The notes under the pieces: model-generated | Database searches by the model: none | Told to the model about the DNA's origin: nothing | Seen by the model: the letters and a program-made list of their open reading frames with translations, nothing else | Part shown: piece after piece, positions 53,245 through 61,427 of the stretch | Numbering within the stretch: position 1 is the stretch's first letter | Layout: each line of letters begins with the position of its first letter | Translations under genes and position numbers: made by a program | Source: Laterigemmans sp052161645 | GTDB lineage: Bacteria; Planctomycetota; Planctomycetia; Pirellulales; Pirellulaceae | Reading direction: 5' to 3' (one strand) | DNA: 64,000 nt | Assembly (NCBI GenBank): GCA_052161645.1 | Contig: CP197414.1

Positions 53245-54060
53245 CTAGCGATCGATTATCTGTTTCTTCCATTCATTGAAGTCTACTGCAAACTCATCGT
53301 ATCGACTATTGGTAGCGCTTTGCATACGCTTGCCGAACGTTCGTTCGCGTGACGCGATAAGCTCGAATATCGCGGCCTCTCCATAAGTGTCGCGCAGATA
53401 GTTCATCACTAGAAATCCGTCATTGTAGGGATCAGTAACGTTCAGACCAAAATCTGTATCGATCGAATCAGGCAGCAACTTCAGCCGTTCGTAATAGACC
53501 TCCCGTCCATCCGTGCGCCAGTAATCGGTCGAATGAAACACGCCAAAATATTCTTCTATTCCCTGAATAAACCAGTTTGGACCACGAAATCTTCCGCCCT
53601 TGGACCACGCGAGCAATTCAATGAAAATCGGCGATATCTCGTGAACCAATAGCTTGTCAAAAAACTTTCGATCCTGCGGATGCCCGCTGCTCGAAGAGAC
53701 GCGACCATCGTAAGCAGCCGGACCAGGCATGCGAATAGTGCCCCGATAGCCCCGCTGGCCACGGTTGTCAAAAGTTCCACCGACGAGTGAGACGTATCCA
53801 ACTTGGACCGAGTCACTATTCTTCGGATGCAGCTCAAGCACGATTTGGCTGGCATCGGCGAGAGTCACATCGACGCCAGCCGCTTTGCAAAAAGAACTCC
53901 TAAACTGGCTGAGAATTTCCTTCACCGATTGAAGTTCCGCTTCATTCTCGGAAGTGTAGCGTATCTCGTAAAATTGGTGCGTCGCCGTCAGCCATTCCTG
54001 GGCCGCGACAGTGGCTGGTAGCGCGAAGATGGTAAGTAGGGCGACTGCAAATAGTTTCAT
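53245..54060 (-). CDS. Cassette-borne secreted gluzincin-like protein, degenerate
   Basis: Start taken at ATG 54060 (MKLFAVALLTIFALPATVAAQE, signal peptide); a GTG 9 bases upstream overlaps attC. 271 aa. LVHEISPIFIELLAW followed by PNWFIQGIEEYFGVF resembles the peptidase-MA/DUF1570-type pattern (HExxH, then W-x-x-E-G-x-A-E-Y). Here the second His of HExxH is replaced and the Gly-Glu pair is shifted, so a catalytic zinc site is doubtful. The N-terminal part (HQFYEIRYTSENEAELQSVKEIL) matches the usual domain before it. Confidence 0.7.
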   Translation of the reverse strand: MKLFAVALLTIFALPATVAAQEWLTATHQFYEIRYTSENEAELQSVKEILSQFRSSFCKAAGVDVTLADASQIVLELHPKNSDSVQVGYVSLVGGTFDNRGQRGYRGTIRMPGPAAYDGRVSSSSGHPQDRKFFDKLLVHEISPIFIELLAWSKGGRFRGPNWFIQGIEEYFGVFHSTDYWRTDGREVYYERLKLLPDSIDTDFGLNVTDPYNDGFLVMNYLRDTYGEAAIFELIASRERTFGKRMQSATNSRYDEFAVDFNEWKKQIIDR

Positions 54061-54068
54061 TTGTGCCA

Positions 54069-54158
54069 CATAACGGTTGCGATCACCCCGCCCGAGCGGC
54101 AGAGGTAGATCTGAAAAATCGGAGTATGGCGAGGGCTGGGGTGGATCGCATGGTTCCC
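54069..54158 (-). other. attC site
   Basis: CATAACGGTTGCGATCACCC and CGCCCGAGC pair with GAGGGCTGGGGTGGATCGC and ATGGTTCCC, again with extra T and G on the right arm. It lies 8 bases from the start of the 53245-54060 gene. Confidence 0.88.
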
Positions 54159-54512
54159 GGCTCGCGCCACGATCCGGAGCGCATCCGGGCCCGCCAATTC
54201 ATTCCATTACGGTACCGTAGTCCAAACCCGCTTGCAATCATTTCTGAGTTCCGGGAGCCCAATTGACTTTATTGCGAGCATCTTCGCCTGGGACAGCAGT
54301 GGAAAATTTAATTGCAGGTATCTCGCGAGCAACTTCGTCAGCATCAGGTTCGTCTGGAAAGGACGCAGTTGGCACTGGTTCAACCGATAGCAAGTTGCGA
54401 GGCAAGCGCATCGATCAGTACTCGAGACTCGTTCGCGCGCACCAATCATCGAGCATGGGCTTTCAATGGACGATTGCAGAGAGACCAAGTTCAGGCCCGA
54501 AGAGCTTGACGC
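54159..54512 (-). repeat. Gene-poor cassette type, copy 2
   Basis: About 354 bases matching copies 1 and 3. Here it is followed by a reversed HAD gene in the same cassette. The minus-strand frame ending APGTQK is kept, with an in-frame TGA near its beginning. Confidence 0.6.
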
Positions 54513-54585
54513 CGGGAACGCCTGCGATATGCGGGCCATCGAATCACTGGAACAGTCAAGGAATCCTTTACAGTTGGAATTACCA

Positions 54586-55143
54586 ATGAACGCAAAGAAA
54601 TCAGAAAAGCCAGATGGCTCCGTATCATCGCATTGTTCCCCTGCTCTCCGTTGCATTGCCTTCGATTGTTTCGGAACCGTGTTTGACATGGCAGGCGTTA
54701 GCCGTGATGAAATTAGCGAATCTGTCCAGCACGTTCGGAAGAACGATTTTACTTCGTATCAGTTCCCGCAGTCGTGGTGGGAGTTGTCGCTGCATCCAGA
54801 TGCAGCCGAGGGGATTAGACTGTTGCAGCGATCGCAGTACAAGTGCGTGACACTAAGCAACGGGGCAGCGAATCTACTGGACACTGTTTCGCGAAATGGC
54901 GGTGTATTTTGGGATCGGATCATCGACCTAGCCAAACATCGTGTTTACGAGCCGCACGTAGATGCCTACCGAACGGTTGAGAAGGAAACGGGATTCAAGC
55001 CGAAAGAATGTTTGATGGTCACAGCGAATCCGACGTTTGGCGACATCGAAGGATCGGCTGCAATCGGGATGCCGTCGCAAGTGATCCGTCAGCCGGACGG
55101 CCCGTCGAACATCATTGAACTGGCGTGGCGTCTGGAACGATAA
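54586..55143 (+). CDS. HAD-family hydrolase, reversed in its cassette
   Basis: Start at ATG 54586 (MNAKKSEKPDG), preceded by GGAAT; longer reading passes into the repeat. 185 aa. Motif I IAFDCFGTVFD (nucleophile Asp, D-x-F-G-T-x-x-D) and motif II TLSNG fit haloacid-dehalogenase type II. In motif III the usual Lys of K-P appears as Glu (VYEPHVDAY), and motif IV is MVTANPTFGDIEGSAAIGM. The cap domain is short. Activity is therefore uncertain. It is the only gene in the array on the plus strand, ending 4 bases before an attC, so it must rely on its own promoter. Confidence 0.8.
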   Translation: MNAKKSEKPDGSVSSHCSPALRCIAFDCFGTVFDMAGVSRDEISESVQHVRKNDFTSYQFPQSWWELSLHPDAAEGIRLLQRSQYKCVTLSNGAANLLDTVSRNGGVFWDRIIDLAKHRVYEPHVDAYRTVEKETGFKPKECLMVTANPTFGDIEGSAAIGMPSQVIRQPDGPSNIIELAWRLER

Positions 55144-55147
55144 GTCA

Positions 55148-55238
55148 GGGGAACGGTTGCGATCACCTCGCCCGAGCGGTTGAGGTAGATCTGAAAAATC
55201 GGAGCATGGCGAGGGCTGGGGTGGATCGCATGGTTCCC
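55148..55238 (-). other. attC site
   Basis: GGGGAACGGTTGCGATCACC and TCGCCCGAGC pair with GAGGGCTGGGGTGGATCGC and ATGGTTCCC. Nearly identical to the sites at 52529, 54069 and 63837. Confidence 0.88.
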
Positions 55239-55592
55239 GGCTCGCGCCACGATCCGGAGCGCATCCGGGCCCGCCAATTCATTCCATTACGGTACCGTAG
55301 TCCAAAACCCGCTTGCAATCATTTTTGAGTTCCGGGAGCCCGATTGACTTTATTGCGAGCATCTTCGCCTGGTACGGCAGTGGAAAATTTAATTGGAGGT
55401 ATCTCGCGAGCAACTTCGGCAGCATCAGGTTCGTCCGGAGAGGACGCAGTTGGCACTGGTTCAACCGATAGCAATTTGCGAGGCAAGCGCGTCGATCAGT
55501 ACTCGAGGCTTGTTCGCGCGCACCAATCATCGAGCATGAGCTTTCAATGGACGATTGTAGACAGACCAAGTTCAGGACCGAAGAGCTTGACC
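55239..55592 (-). repeat. Gene-poor cassette type, copy 3
   Basis: A complete 354-base cassette body between two attC sites, matching copies 1 and 2. One extra base near 55306 (CCAAAACCC) breaks any plus-strand frame. The minus-strand frame ending APGTQK survives, with an in-frame TGA near its start. No signal peptide or known motif. Confidence 0.65.
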
Positions 55593-55684
55593 CGGGAACG
55601 ACGGCGTTGACCGGGCCGCCACAAATCAACATTGACTTCAAAACCGACGCGATCGGCGGCTCCGCGTCCAACGCTTGGTTCGCC
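55593..55684 (-). other. attC site (second sequence type)
   Basis: GGGAACGACGGCGTTGACCG and GGCCGCC pair with GGCGGCTCCGCGTCCAACGC and TTGGTTCGCC. A close relative is at 62905. The stem sequence differs from the 52529-type sites, showing mixed site families in one array. Confidence 0.88.
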
Positions 55685-55702
55685 GAGCTCCGTAACGAAT
55701 AA

Positions 55703-56278
55703 CTACTGCAATCGGTGATAAACAATTTCGACGGCCTTTGCCTCCATCCCGTCTGGGTGAATGTTGTACGCTGTGATTTTCAGATTCTTGTCGTCACGTA
55801 GTTGGTATTCCGTACGCCATTTCCAGCGAGGCTTGTCAGGCCCCACTTCGTACTCACCAGTGACTGCGAAACCATCCTGAACCTGTTTGCCTTCCGAAAA
55901 CATGATCGCATAGTTCATGTGGAAGCTGTCGATCCACGAAATTTGAAACGATTCACCAATTTCATTGAACGCGATCAGTTCCTCCCCTTCTCGCGGCTTT
56001 CCTTTTATGAAGCCATTGTATCTATGGCGGATGAATCGTCCGTCGAGCACACCAAGGAACTCGCCTGCAACTTTGGATTCGTCGCCAAGTTTCCCAGGCT
56101 CAAACCACGTTCGGCAGGTTCCCTCCCATTTTCCAATTAGGTTCTTGAGAATCTGGTCGGGGGGCATTTGCGAATCTTCTGAAACTGGGGATTGGCCCAC
56201 GTTCGATATATCCTGAGCGTCGACAAGGTTGGTGAGAACGAATACGAGCGAAAGAAGGAGCAACACAGTCTTCTTCAT
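55703..56278 (-). CDS. Cassette-borne secreted DUF1579-like protein
   Basis: Start at ATG 56278 (MKKTVLLLLSLVFVLTNLVDAQD, signal peptide); a longer frame runs into attC. 191 aa. The domain begins LKNLIGKWEGTCRTWFEPG and contains GVLDGRFIRHRYNG and WIDSFHMNYAIM, as in DUF1579/THAP4-like beta-barrels found widely in planctomycetes. Function unknown; a lipocalin-like ligand-binding role is conceivable. The stop lies 18 bases from the attC at 55593. Confidence 0.75.
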   Translation of the reverse strand: MKKTVLLLLSLVFVLTNLVDAQDISNVGQSPVSEDSQMPPDQILKNLIGKWEGTCRTWFEPGKLGDESKVAGEFLGVLDGRFIRHRYNGFIKGKPREGEELIAFNEIGESFQISWIDSFHMNYAIMFSEGKQVQDGFAVTGEYEVGPDKPRWKWRTEYQLRDDKNLKITAYNIHPDGMEAKAVEIVYHRLQ

Positions 56279-56292
56279 TGTGTACCTTTCTA

Positions 56293-56369
56293 GGCGAACG
56301 GCCGCGATCACCCGGTCGCCGCGAGCGATTCTCCATTTAAGAAACGCGCCGTCGGCGACTCGGCGTGCA
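56293..56369 (-). other. attC site B, first part (interrupted by intron B)
   Basis: GGCGAACGGCCGCGATCACC and CGGTCGCCGCG pair with CCGTCGGCGACTCGGCGTG. The intron begins directly after GTGCA (56369). The rest of the site is at 58439-58453. Confidence 0.85.
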
Positions 56370-58438
56370 GTACGCCCAACATGGGCGTGATCTTGTGGGG
56401 TGCAAGTCCCCTGTACTCAGTTCCGGTTTCTTTCACGACGAGGCAGTATACCAAATGTAACTCCGAAGAAAGACAGTACGAGGCGAGGGCAACTGCGGAA
56501 GGGTGACCGACCGTGGAAAGGAAGCCTGCGAATGTGCTCGTGAAGTTAGCTCCGGTGCGGGGAACGTGCGGTTCGACGATGACTGAATCGGACAAGGTTT
56601 CCCCGGCCAAGACGTGCTAACCGCATTTACGCCAAGACCCGCCAGGTGACGAACAGAAATCCGATATGAGGCCGACGACTCGAGGTGAGTGGGCTGCTGA
56701 CCACGAAACCGAACCGGAAGAACGAGCGCAGGTAGATCGGGCACTTGGGCGGGGACAGATCACGTGTCGCGGGGCGATTACATCAAACCCCGACGTCCCT
56801 TATTTGGGGAGGGCTTCATCCTGTGTCCGCCAGTAGAGCTTGCTCCAACGCGGGGTGGGCCGTGGTAACACGAGCCCACGATTGAAGTCGGCAGCAGAGG
56901 GCATAGTAGCGAACCGCCGAAGCCAACGGCGACATGAAGGCCTGAACGTCACAAGACAAGGAACGAACCACCGATGAACTCTGACCAGCCGAACGAACCG
57001 GCGAAACAGCTCTCCCTCTGGGAAGAGTTTGTGGAGCAATCGCAAAACATCCAGCGTGATGATTCAGCTCAGGCGTCCATCGAGAAGTCAGCCTTGGACG
57101 AAAGCCACGCTTTGATGGAAGAGATTGTTGACGAAGGCACGATCGAGGCGGCTTGGGCGAAAGTCAAAGCAAACCGTGGAGCCCCTGGCCCCGACGGCGT
57201 CACGATCGAAAACTTTCCTGAGTGGTTCCGACCACAATGGGAAGGCATCCGTCAGCAACTCCTCGATGGAACGTACCGTCCCCAACCGGTACGGCGCGTT
57301 AGCATCGATAAACCCGATGGCGGCACGCGAGAGCTCGGTATTCCAAACTTGCTCGACCGTTTGATACAGACTGCCATTGTGTTAGTCCTCACCCCGATCT
57401 TCGATCCGGACTTCTCCGAGTCGAGTTTCGGCTACCGACCTCACCGCTCGGCTAAAGATGCAGTCAAGCAAGTGCAAAAGATCATTCGAGGTGGTCGTCG
57501 TCGATGCGTCGATATGGATCTATCGAAATATTTTGACAGAGTCAATCACGATATATTGATGACACGCGTGGCCCGCAAGGTCCACGACAAACGCCTTTTG
57601 AAACTGATCGGACGCTACTTGAGAGCCGGTGTGTTGGTCGACGGCTTATGCCAACCCAGCGAAGAAGGAACTATGCAAGGCGGCCCGTTGTCACCACTGC
57701 TTTCGAACATCTACTTAGATGACTTGGACAAGGAGTTGGAACGACGAGGGTTGCCGTTCGTGCGGTACGCAGATGACTTCGTGATCTTCACGAAAACAGA
57801 AGCGGCGGCGCGGCGTGTGTACGGGAGCATTGAACGCTTCTTGACCGACCGATTGAAACTGTCCGTCAATCACAACAAGAGCCAAGTCCGCAAGACGGAT
57901 GGGCTTGAGTACGTGGGTTACGAATTTCGTGGCTACGGCGGCCAGATCCGGGTGAGCAAGAAGAAGCTCGCGACTTTCAAACAACGTGTCTCGAAGATCT
58001 TTCGTAGAAACCGAGGCGTGTCGATGAAGTCACGTTATGCAGCGTTCCGTGCTTATGCTCGTGGTTGGTTAGGCTACTTTGCGTTGGATCAAGTGAAGAC
58101 AACGTTCACCAACTTAGACAAATGGATTCGTCGTCGGGTACGCGCCTGTTACTGGAAGCAGTGGCGGAAATCGAAGACCCGGCTGAAGAATCTGATGTCG
58201 TTGGGCTTGTCTTATCGTGTCGCTCGTGGCTTTGCGATGAGCGGCAAGGGTCCCTGGCGTCTTTCCGCGACGTCGGGTGTCCAACGAGCTTTATCCAACG
58301 AGTACCTAGCCGCCGAGGGCTTGTTTATTCTTGAAGAGCGCTGGCTATCGCTTGCATCCTTGCGTCGAAACGCCTAGTGCGGACCCGCATGCTAGGTGTT
58401 GTGGGAGGGTCCCCGGGCAACCGGGGCCCTATCCCGAT
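56370..58438 (+). mobile_element. Group II intron copy B, intact (attC-inserted)
   Basis: 2069 bases from GTACGCCCAACATGGGCGTG to CTATCCCGAT. The 5' end with complementary GGGGTGCAAGTCCCC-like stems, an RT gene in domain IV and the closing hairpins (CCTAG/CTAGG; GTCCCCGGG/CCGGGGCCC) are all present. Upstream exon ends GTGCA, downstream exon starts TC. This fits the group IIC-attC introns known to target integron attC sites. Class assignment rests on the target and RT character, not on a full fold. Confidence 0.88.
56974..58377 (+). CDS. Group II intron reverse transcriptase/maturase (intron B)
   Basis: This 467-aa intact RT starts MNSDQPNEPAKQLSLWEEFV after an A-rich leader containing AAGGAACGAA. 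Blocks: VKANRGAPGPDGVTIENF, GTYRPQPVRRVSIDKPDGGTRELGIPNLLDRLIQTAI, FGYRPHRSAKDAVKQ, VDMDLSKYFDRVNHD, GTMQGGPLSPLLSNIYLDDLD and YADD in FVRYADDFVIF. The C-terminal maturase region ends KGPWRLSATSGVQRALSNEYLAAEG, a pattern typical of attC-associated class C maturases. No endonuclease domain. It could act on copy A as well, since the introns are nearly identical. Confidence 0.95.
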   Translation: MNSDQPNEPAKQLSLWEEFVEQSQNIQRDDSAQASIEKSALDESHALMEEIVDEGTIEAAWAKVKANRGAPGPDGVTIENFPEWFRPQWEGIRQQLLDGTYRPQPVRRVSIDKPDGGTRELGIPNLLDRLIQTAIVLVLTPIFDPDFSESSFGYRPHRSAKDAVKQVQKIIRGGRRRCVDMDLSKYFDRVNHDILMTRVARKVHDKRLLKLIGRYLRAGVLVDGLCQPSEEGTMQGGPLSPLLSNIYLDDLDKELERRGLPFVRYADDFVIFTKTEAAARRVYGSIERFLTDRLKLSVNHNKSQVRKTDGLEYVGYEFRGYGGQIRVSKKKLATFKQRVSKIFRRNRGVSMKSRYAAFRAYARGWLGYFALDQVKTTFTNLDKWIRRRVRACYWKQWRKSKTRLKNLMSLGLSYRVARGFAMSGKGPWRLSATSGVQRALSNEYLAAEGLFILEERWLSLASLRRNA

Positions 58439-58453
58439 TCATTTTGTTATGCC
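58439..58453 (-). other. attC site B, second part
   Basis: TCATTTTGTTATGCC: seven bases then GTT, as in the intact sites after GTGCA. The stop codon of the beta-helix gene (58439-58441) is formed by its first bases. Confidence 0.8.
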
Positions 58454-59626
58454 GTGGTAGCCGACCCCATGCGTTGGCACGTTTGTCCGTAATCGAAAAT
58501 CCCCACGAGCTGGATCCCGAAACCACGTCCCGTACTCTGAGTATTTGATCTCAACGTTGTTAGTTTGCACGACAGATTTGTCTGATGTTCCGGCCTTCAT
58601 CCGAATGTTGTTAGCAATGCGACATTCCTTGCCGTAGTTCTTTACCACGATCCATGGCGGCCCTGGAAACTGCGTGTCGAAGTCCACCACGGTATTGTTT
58701 TCGATTCGCACATTCTCAGCGTTGTAGACCGATATGCCGTGAAAGTGATCGGCGACAATGAGGTTGTTCTCAATGACAAAGTCTTTGAACCTCCCGTTGA
58801 ACATTCCGATCCCCTGAACTCCGCTACGTCCGCGTCTTAGATGCAACTGATTCGGATCTGTATGGGCGTAAAACTGATTGCCTCGTATCGTCACGCCAGT
58901 GATCGTGCCAGTACCTGGTTTTCCATCCTTCCCGGTGGACCAGGACTGAAGCATGTCGCAGTGGTTGTCGTTGATGACATGAGCGTTTCGGACGACGTTA
59001 TTCTCGAACAACCCAAAGTCGCCGAGCGCTCGAATACCATCCATGCAGAAGTTCTCGATGGTATTGCCGATGGCACGCACGTGGGTCGCTGGTGGATAAA
59101 CATTGATTCCGTCGGCAACACTCTTGAGACGGTTGCGAAGCAAATGCACGCTTTTCCCGCTGCGAACTCGAATTCCATCACCGGCGTTTCGAGTCCATTC
59201 TGCGGCAGTCCACTTAGTGGAGTTTCCGAAATCGATTTCGCAATCCTGTACGATCGTCCGATCCGCAAGGATATTCACGGCGACCGCGCCGCGCGCCGGC
59301 TTTATCAGCAGATGCGAGAATGTCCATGGTCCGCCCTGGCCGACGTGAATTCCGCGAATGGTGGCCATTTGGCTGGGATTCGCTGAGCGAACTTCGACGG
59401 CCACGCCTGTCTTTGGTAGTGGCCCGCAATCAATGTCGCCAACTCGGATACGTCCTCCCGAAATTGACACCATTCCGAAAGTCTTTGGCTGCAATGTGAC
59501 AATGTCGCCGTTCTGGGCATTCGATAGAGCCACACCAAGCTCACGGTCCGTTGAGACAACGTCCTCAGCATTGCATGAGGTTGCCGTTCCCCAAAACACT
59601 ACGAAGTAACACAAAACGTTTCGCAT
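58439..59626 (-). CDS. Cassette-borne secreted parallel beta-helix protein
   Basis: This 395-aa protein has a signal peptide (MRNVLCYFVVFWGTATSCNAED). Repeating rungs follow, such as RTIVQDCEIDF, KSVHLLRNRLKSVADGINVYP, RAIGNTIENFCMDGIRALGDFGLFENNVVRNA and FVIENNLIVADHFHGISVYNAENVRIENNTVVDF, the pattern of right-handed beta-helix (pectate-lyase-like/NosD-like) proteins. Catalytic residues cannot be assigned. Unusually long for a cassette gene. Its stop is made by the attC base triplet next to intron B, so the intron sits directly after the gene. Confidence 0.8.
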   Translation of the reverse strand: MRNVLCYFVVFWGTATSCNAEDVVSTDRELGVALSNAQNGDIVTLQPKTFGMVSISGGRIRVGDIDCGPLPKTGVAVEVRSANPSQMATIRGIHVGQGGPWTFSHLLIKPARGAVAVNILADRTIVQDCEIDFGNSTKWTAAEWTRNAGDGIRVRSGKSVHLLRNRLKSVADGINVYPPATHVRAIGNTIENFCMDGIRALGDFGLFENNVVRNAHVINDNHCDMLQSWSTGKDGKPGTGTITGVTIRGNQFYAHTDPNQLHLRRGRSGVQGIGMFNGRFKDFVIENNLIVADHFHGISVYNAENVRIENNTVVDFDTQFPGPPWIVVKNYGKECRIANNIRMKAGTSDKSVVQTNNVEIKYSEYGTWFRDPARGDFRLRTNVPTHGVGYHGITK

Positions 59627-59652
59627 CTATTGGTCCAGTAAATTTAGGATTC

Positions 59653-59744
59653 GGCATAACACCACCGATCACGGAGCGGCCGGTGAAAAGTTTGAAGTTC
59701 CAAAATAGCGTCTTGGCCGCTGCCGTGGATCGGATAGTTCGTCG
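59653..59744 (-). other. attC site
   Basis: GGCATAACACCACCGATCAC and GGAGCGGCCGG pair with GGCCGCTGCCGTGGATCGG and ATAGTTCGTCG. It lies 26 bases from the start of the beta-helix gene. Confidence 0.82.
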
Positions 59745-59881
59745 TGTCCCAACGGCGACAGTTCAAACGAGTTTGGCCGGATGTCATTGTATCGAACGTG
59801 GGCGAACCAGTGTTCAACGAGCGTTGATTCAGTCCTGGATTCGGGTCGGGGACGGGCGTTGCAGCACCGACGAACGAATTG

Positions 59882-59955
59882 CGATCTATCCGCTGGTCAG
59901 GCTTTAAAAAAGCCCAACTTTTGTTGGGCTCTTTGCCTGACTTGCGGATAGATCG
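59882..59955. repeat. 74-base imperfect palindrome at IS91-like end
   Basis: Nested arms CGATCTATCCGC, TCAGGC and AGCCCAAC pair with GTTGGGCT, GCCTGA and GCGGATAGATCG around a TTTT loop, with short unpaired steps. It lies 25 bases after the transposase stop. IS91-type elements carry hairpins near their ends; it could also act as a two-way terminator. Confidence 0.7.
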
Positions 59956-59979
59956 TGCGTTGAACTTTGTCGTAAAAAC

Positions 59980-61425
59980 TCATTCTAACGCGTAGTAGTT
60001 GTGCAGTTCTAGTCCTGGAAGCATCGGTTGAATTGCCGGCCGAGTGGTGGGCGTGGCTGTCGGGTGATATGCACGTTCGAAGATGTTTTCCAGGTACCAG
60101 GCGTTAAATCCAGGCCCAAACTTACCGTCCCAGAACTTTTCGTCGTCTATTTCCAACGATTTTCGGTACCAACCTGGAAGATGCGTGCTACGTTGACTCA
60201 GCGCTTCCCGCCACGATGGACGGGACCTGCTAGCGACTAGCCGCAGTGCCACTTCGCCACACGCTGGGCAGTTGAGTTTTGTGTCAGTGTCCGTGTTAGA
60301 TTCTTCTTCATCTGTCAGTGATTCGGCTGGCGACGCTGGCGTGGGCTGCCCCGAAAGTCCCGCCGCAGCACGTAGCTGGGTGCTGCACTTTGCTTGGTAG
60401 ATCGTTCGTCGTTTGTTAGTCCAGCCTCCCATGTAGCGTGTCTTGGTTAATTGGTTCGGTTGGATGTGTAAACACCAACGCCGCACGAACTCGATTGTGC
60501 TGAGTGTCACGGGAACTTGAACCGCTTCGCCCCCTTGAACTTTCCCTTCACGTGCCAAGAAGGTCACCTGCTGTTCGTCCGCCGTTACGATTCGCGAGTC
60601 GCTGATTGGCCCGCCCGTAAGGTAACGTGTCAGATAACGAACCAAATCGTTGGGACCGCTGGAACTGGCCGGGGGCGGTTGAATAAAGCTGACCCAGTCG
60701 CGTGCGCTAAGATGCTCAATCAATTTGTCCCAGCCTTCGTCGGTGCGCAGATCCCCGAACGTTGGCTCGACGTCCAACTTTAATTTGCGACGCGTTCTTA
60801 ATCTCTGCAAGTGGGAGATCGCCGCTTTGCGAAAGGCCACTCGAAGGTTAATTGCGTCGACCAGGTAATGATTGTCGCTCAAGCCGCTATCCGGCGGCGC
60901 GGTACTGGTCTTCCATTGATTGTTGCGAACGCCAGGTCCTGAACCGGGGACGAGCGCGTGTACGTGCCAATGAGCTTCGAGCTTTTGATTCCAAGTATGT
61001 AATACCATGATCGCTGCGGGTTCGTATTGTTGTTCGCGGCGAATCGTTCTATTAAGACCTTTCCAAGCAGCGGTGAATAAGAGATTTGCCAGCGGTTGTC
61101 GGTTGGCAAGGGCGATGCGAGAGAGTTCACTCGGCAGGGTGAAGACAACTTGATAGTAGTCGACTCCATCGATCAGCAGTTTACTGGCCCTTTCGCTGAA
61201 GTCGAATCGTTTGCCACCACTGCATCCTGGGCAGTGGCGATCGCCGCATGAATTCGCCACGATGCAGGTTGAGTTGCACGCTTTGCATCGATACTCGTGA
61301 CCGCCCAGTGCCGGTGTGCGGCAAAGTGTTAGCTTTGCCAGCACGCCCTGTACTTGCCAACTGGCACCGCCTTCGCGGTACCGGTCAACGAATTGTTTCG
61401 CACCGATCCTAAGAATCTCTAGAAC
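59980..61425 (-). CDS. IS91-type HUH transposase
   Basis: The conserved protein begins near VLEILRIGAKQFVDRYREGG (codon at 61425); the same frame is open upstream to 62013 but overlaps the recombinase gene and lacks a good start. About 481 aa. The N-terminal zinc-binding region is CRTPALGGHEYRCKACN...CGDRHCPGCSG, then the HUH motif in HWHVHALVPG and the paired tyrosines in LVRYLTRYLTGGP, which make the nicks in rolling-circle transposition. No ATG, GTG or TTG lies close to the expected start; translation may be coupled to, or shifted from, the recombinase frame. Confidence 0.88.
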   Translation of the reverse strand, partial: VLEILRIGAKQFVDRYREGGASWQVQGVLAKLTLCRTPALGGHEYRCKACNSTCIVANSCGDRHCPGCSGGKRFDFSERASKLLIDGVDYYQVVFTLPSELSRIALANRQPLANLLFTAAWKGLNRTIRREQQYEPAAIMVLHTWNQKLEAHWHVHALVPGSGPGVRNNQWKTSTAPPDSGLSDNHYLVDAINLRVAFRKAAISHLQRLRTRRKLKLDVEPTFGDLRTDEGWDKLIEHLSARDWVSFIQPPPASSSGPNDLVRYLTRYLTGGPISDSRIVTADEQQVTFLAREGKVQGGEAVQVPVTLSTIEFVRRWCLHIQPNQLTKTRYMGGWTNKRRTIYQAKCSTQLRAAAGLSGQPTPASPAESLTDEEESNTDTDTKLNCPACGEVALRLVASRSRPSWREALSQRSTHLPGWYRKSLEIDDEKFWDGKFGPGFNAWYLENIFERAYHPTATPTTRPAIQPMLPGLELHNYYALE

Positions 61426-61427
61426 AC

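Noticed and set aside
52529..55238. Repeated frames starting MAGPDALRIVARAGNHAIHPSPRH as a protein family
   Set aside because: They simply translate the attC palindrome and the adjacent cassette start; the repetition comes from the sites.
52700..55725. Three similar longer minus-strand frames over the repeated cassette (for example 54207-54689) as real genes
   Set aside because: Differences between copies are largely amino-acid changing in that frame and the ends are not conserved; only the alternative frame ending APGTQK shows some synonymous change.
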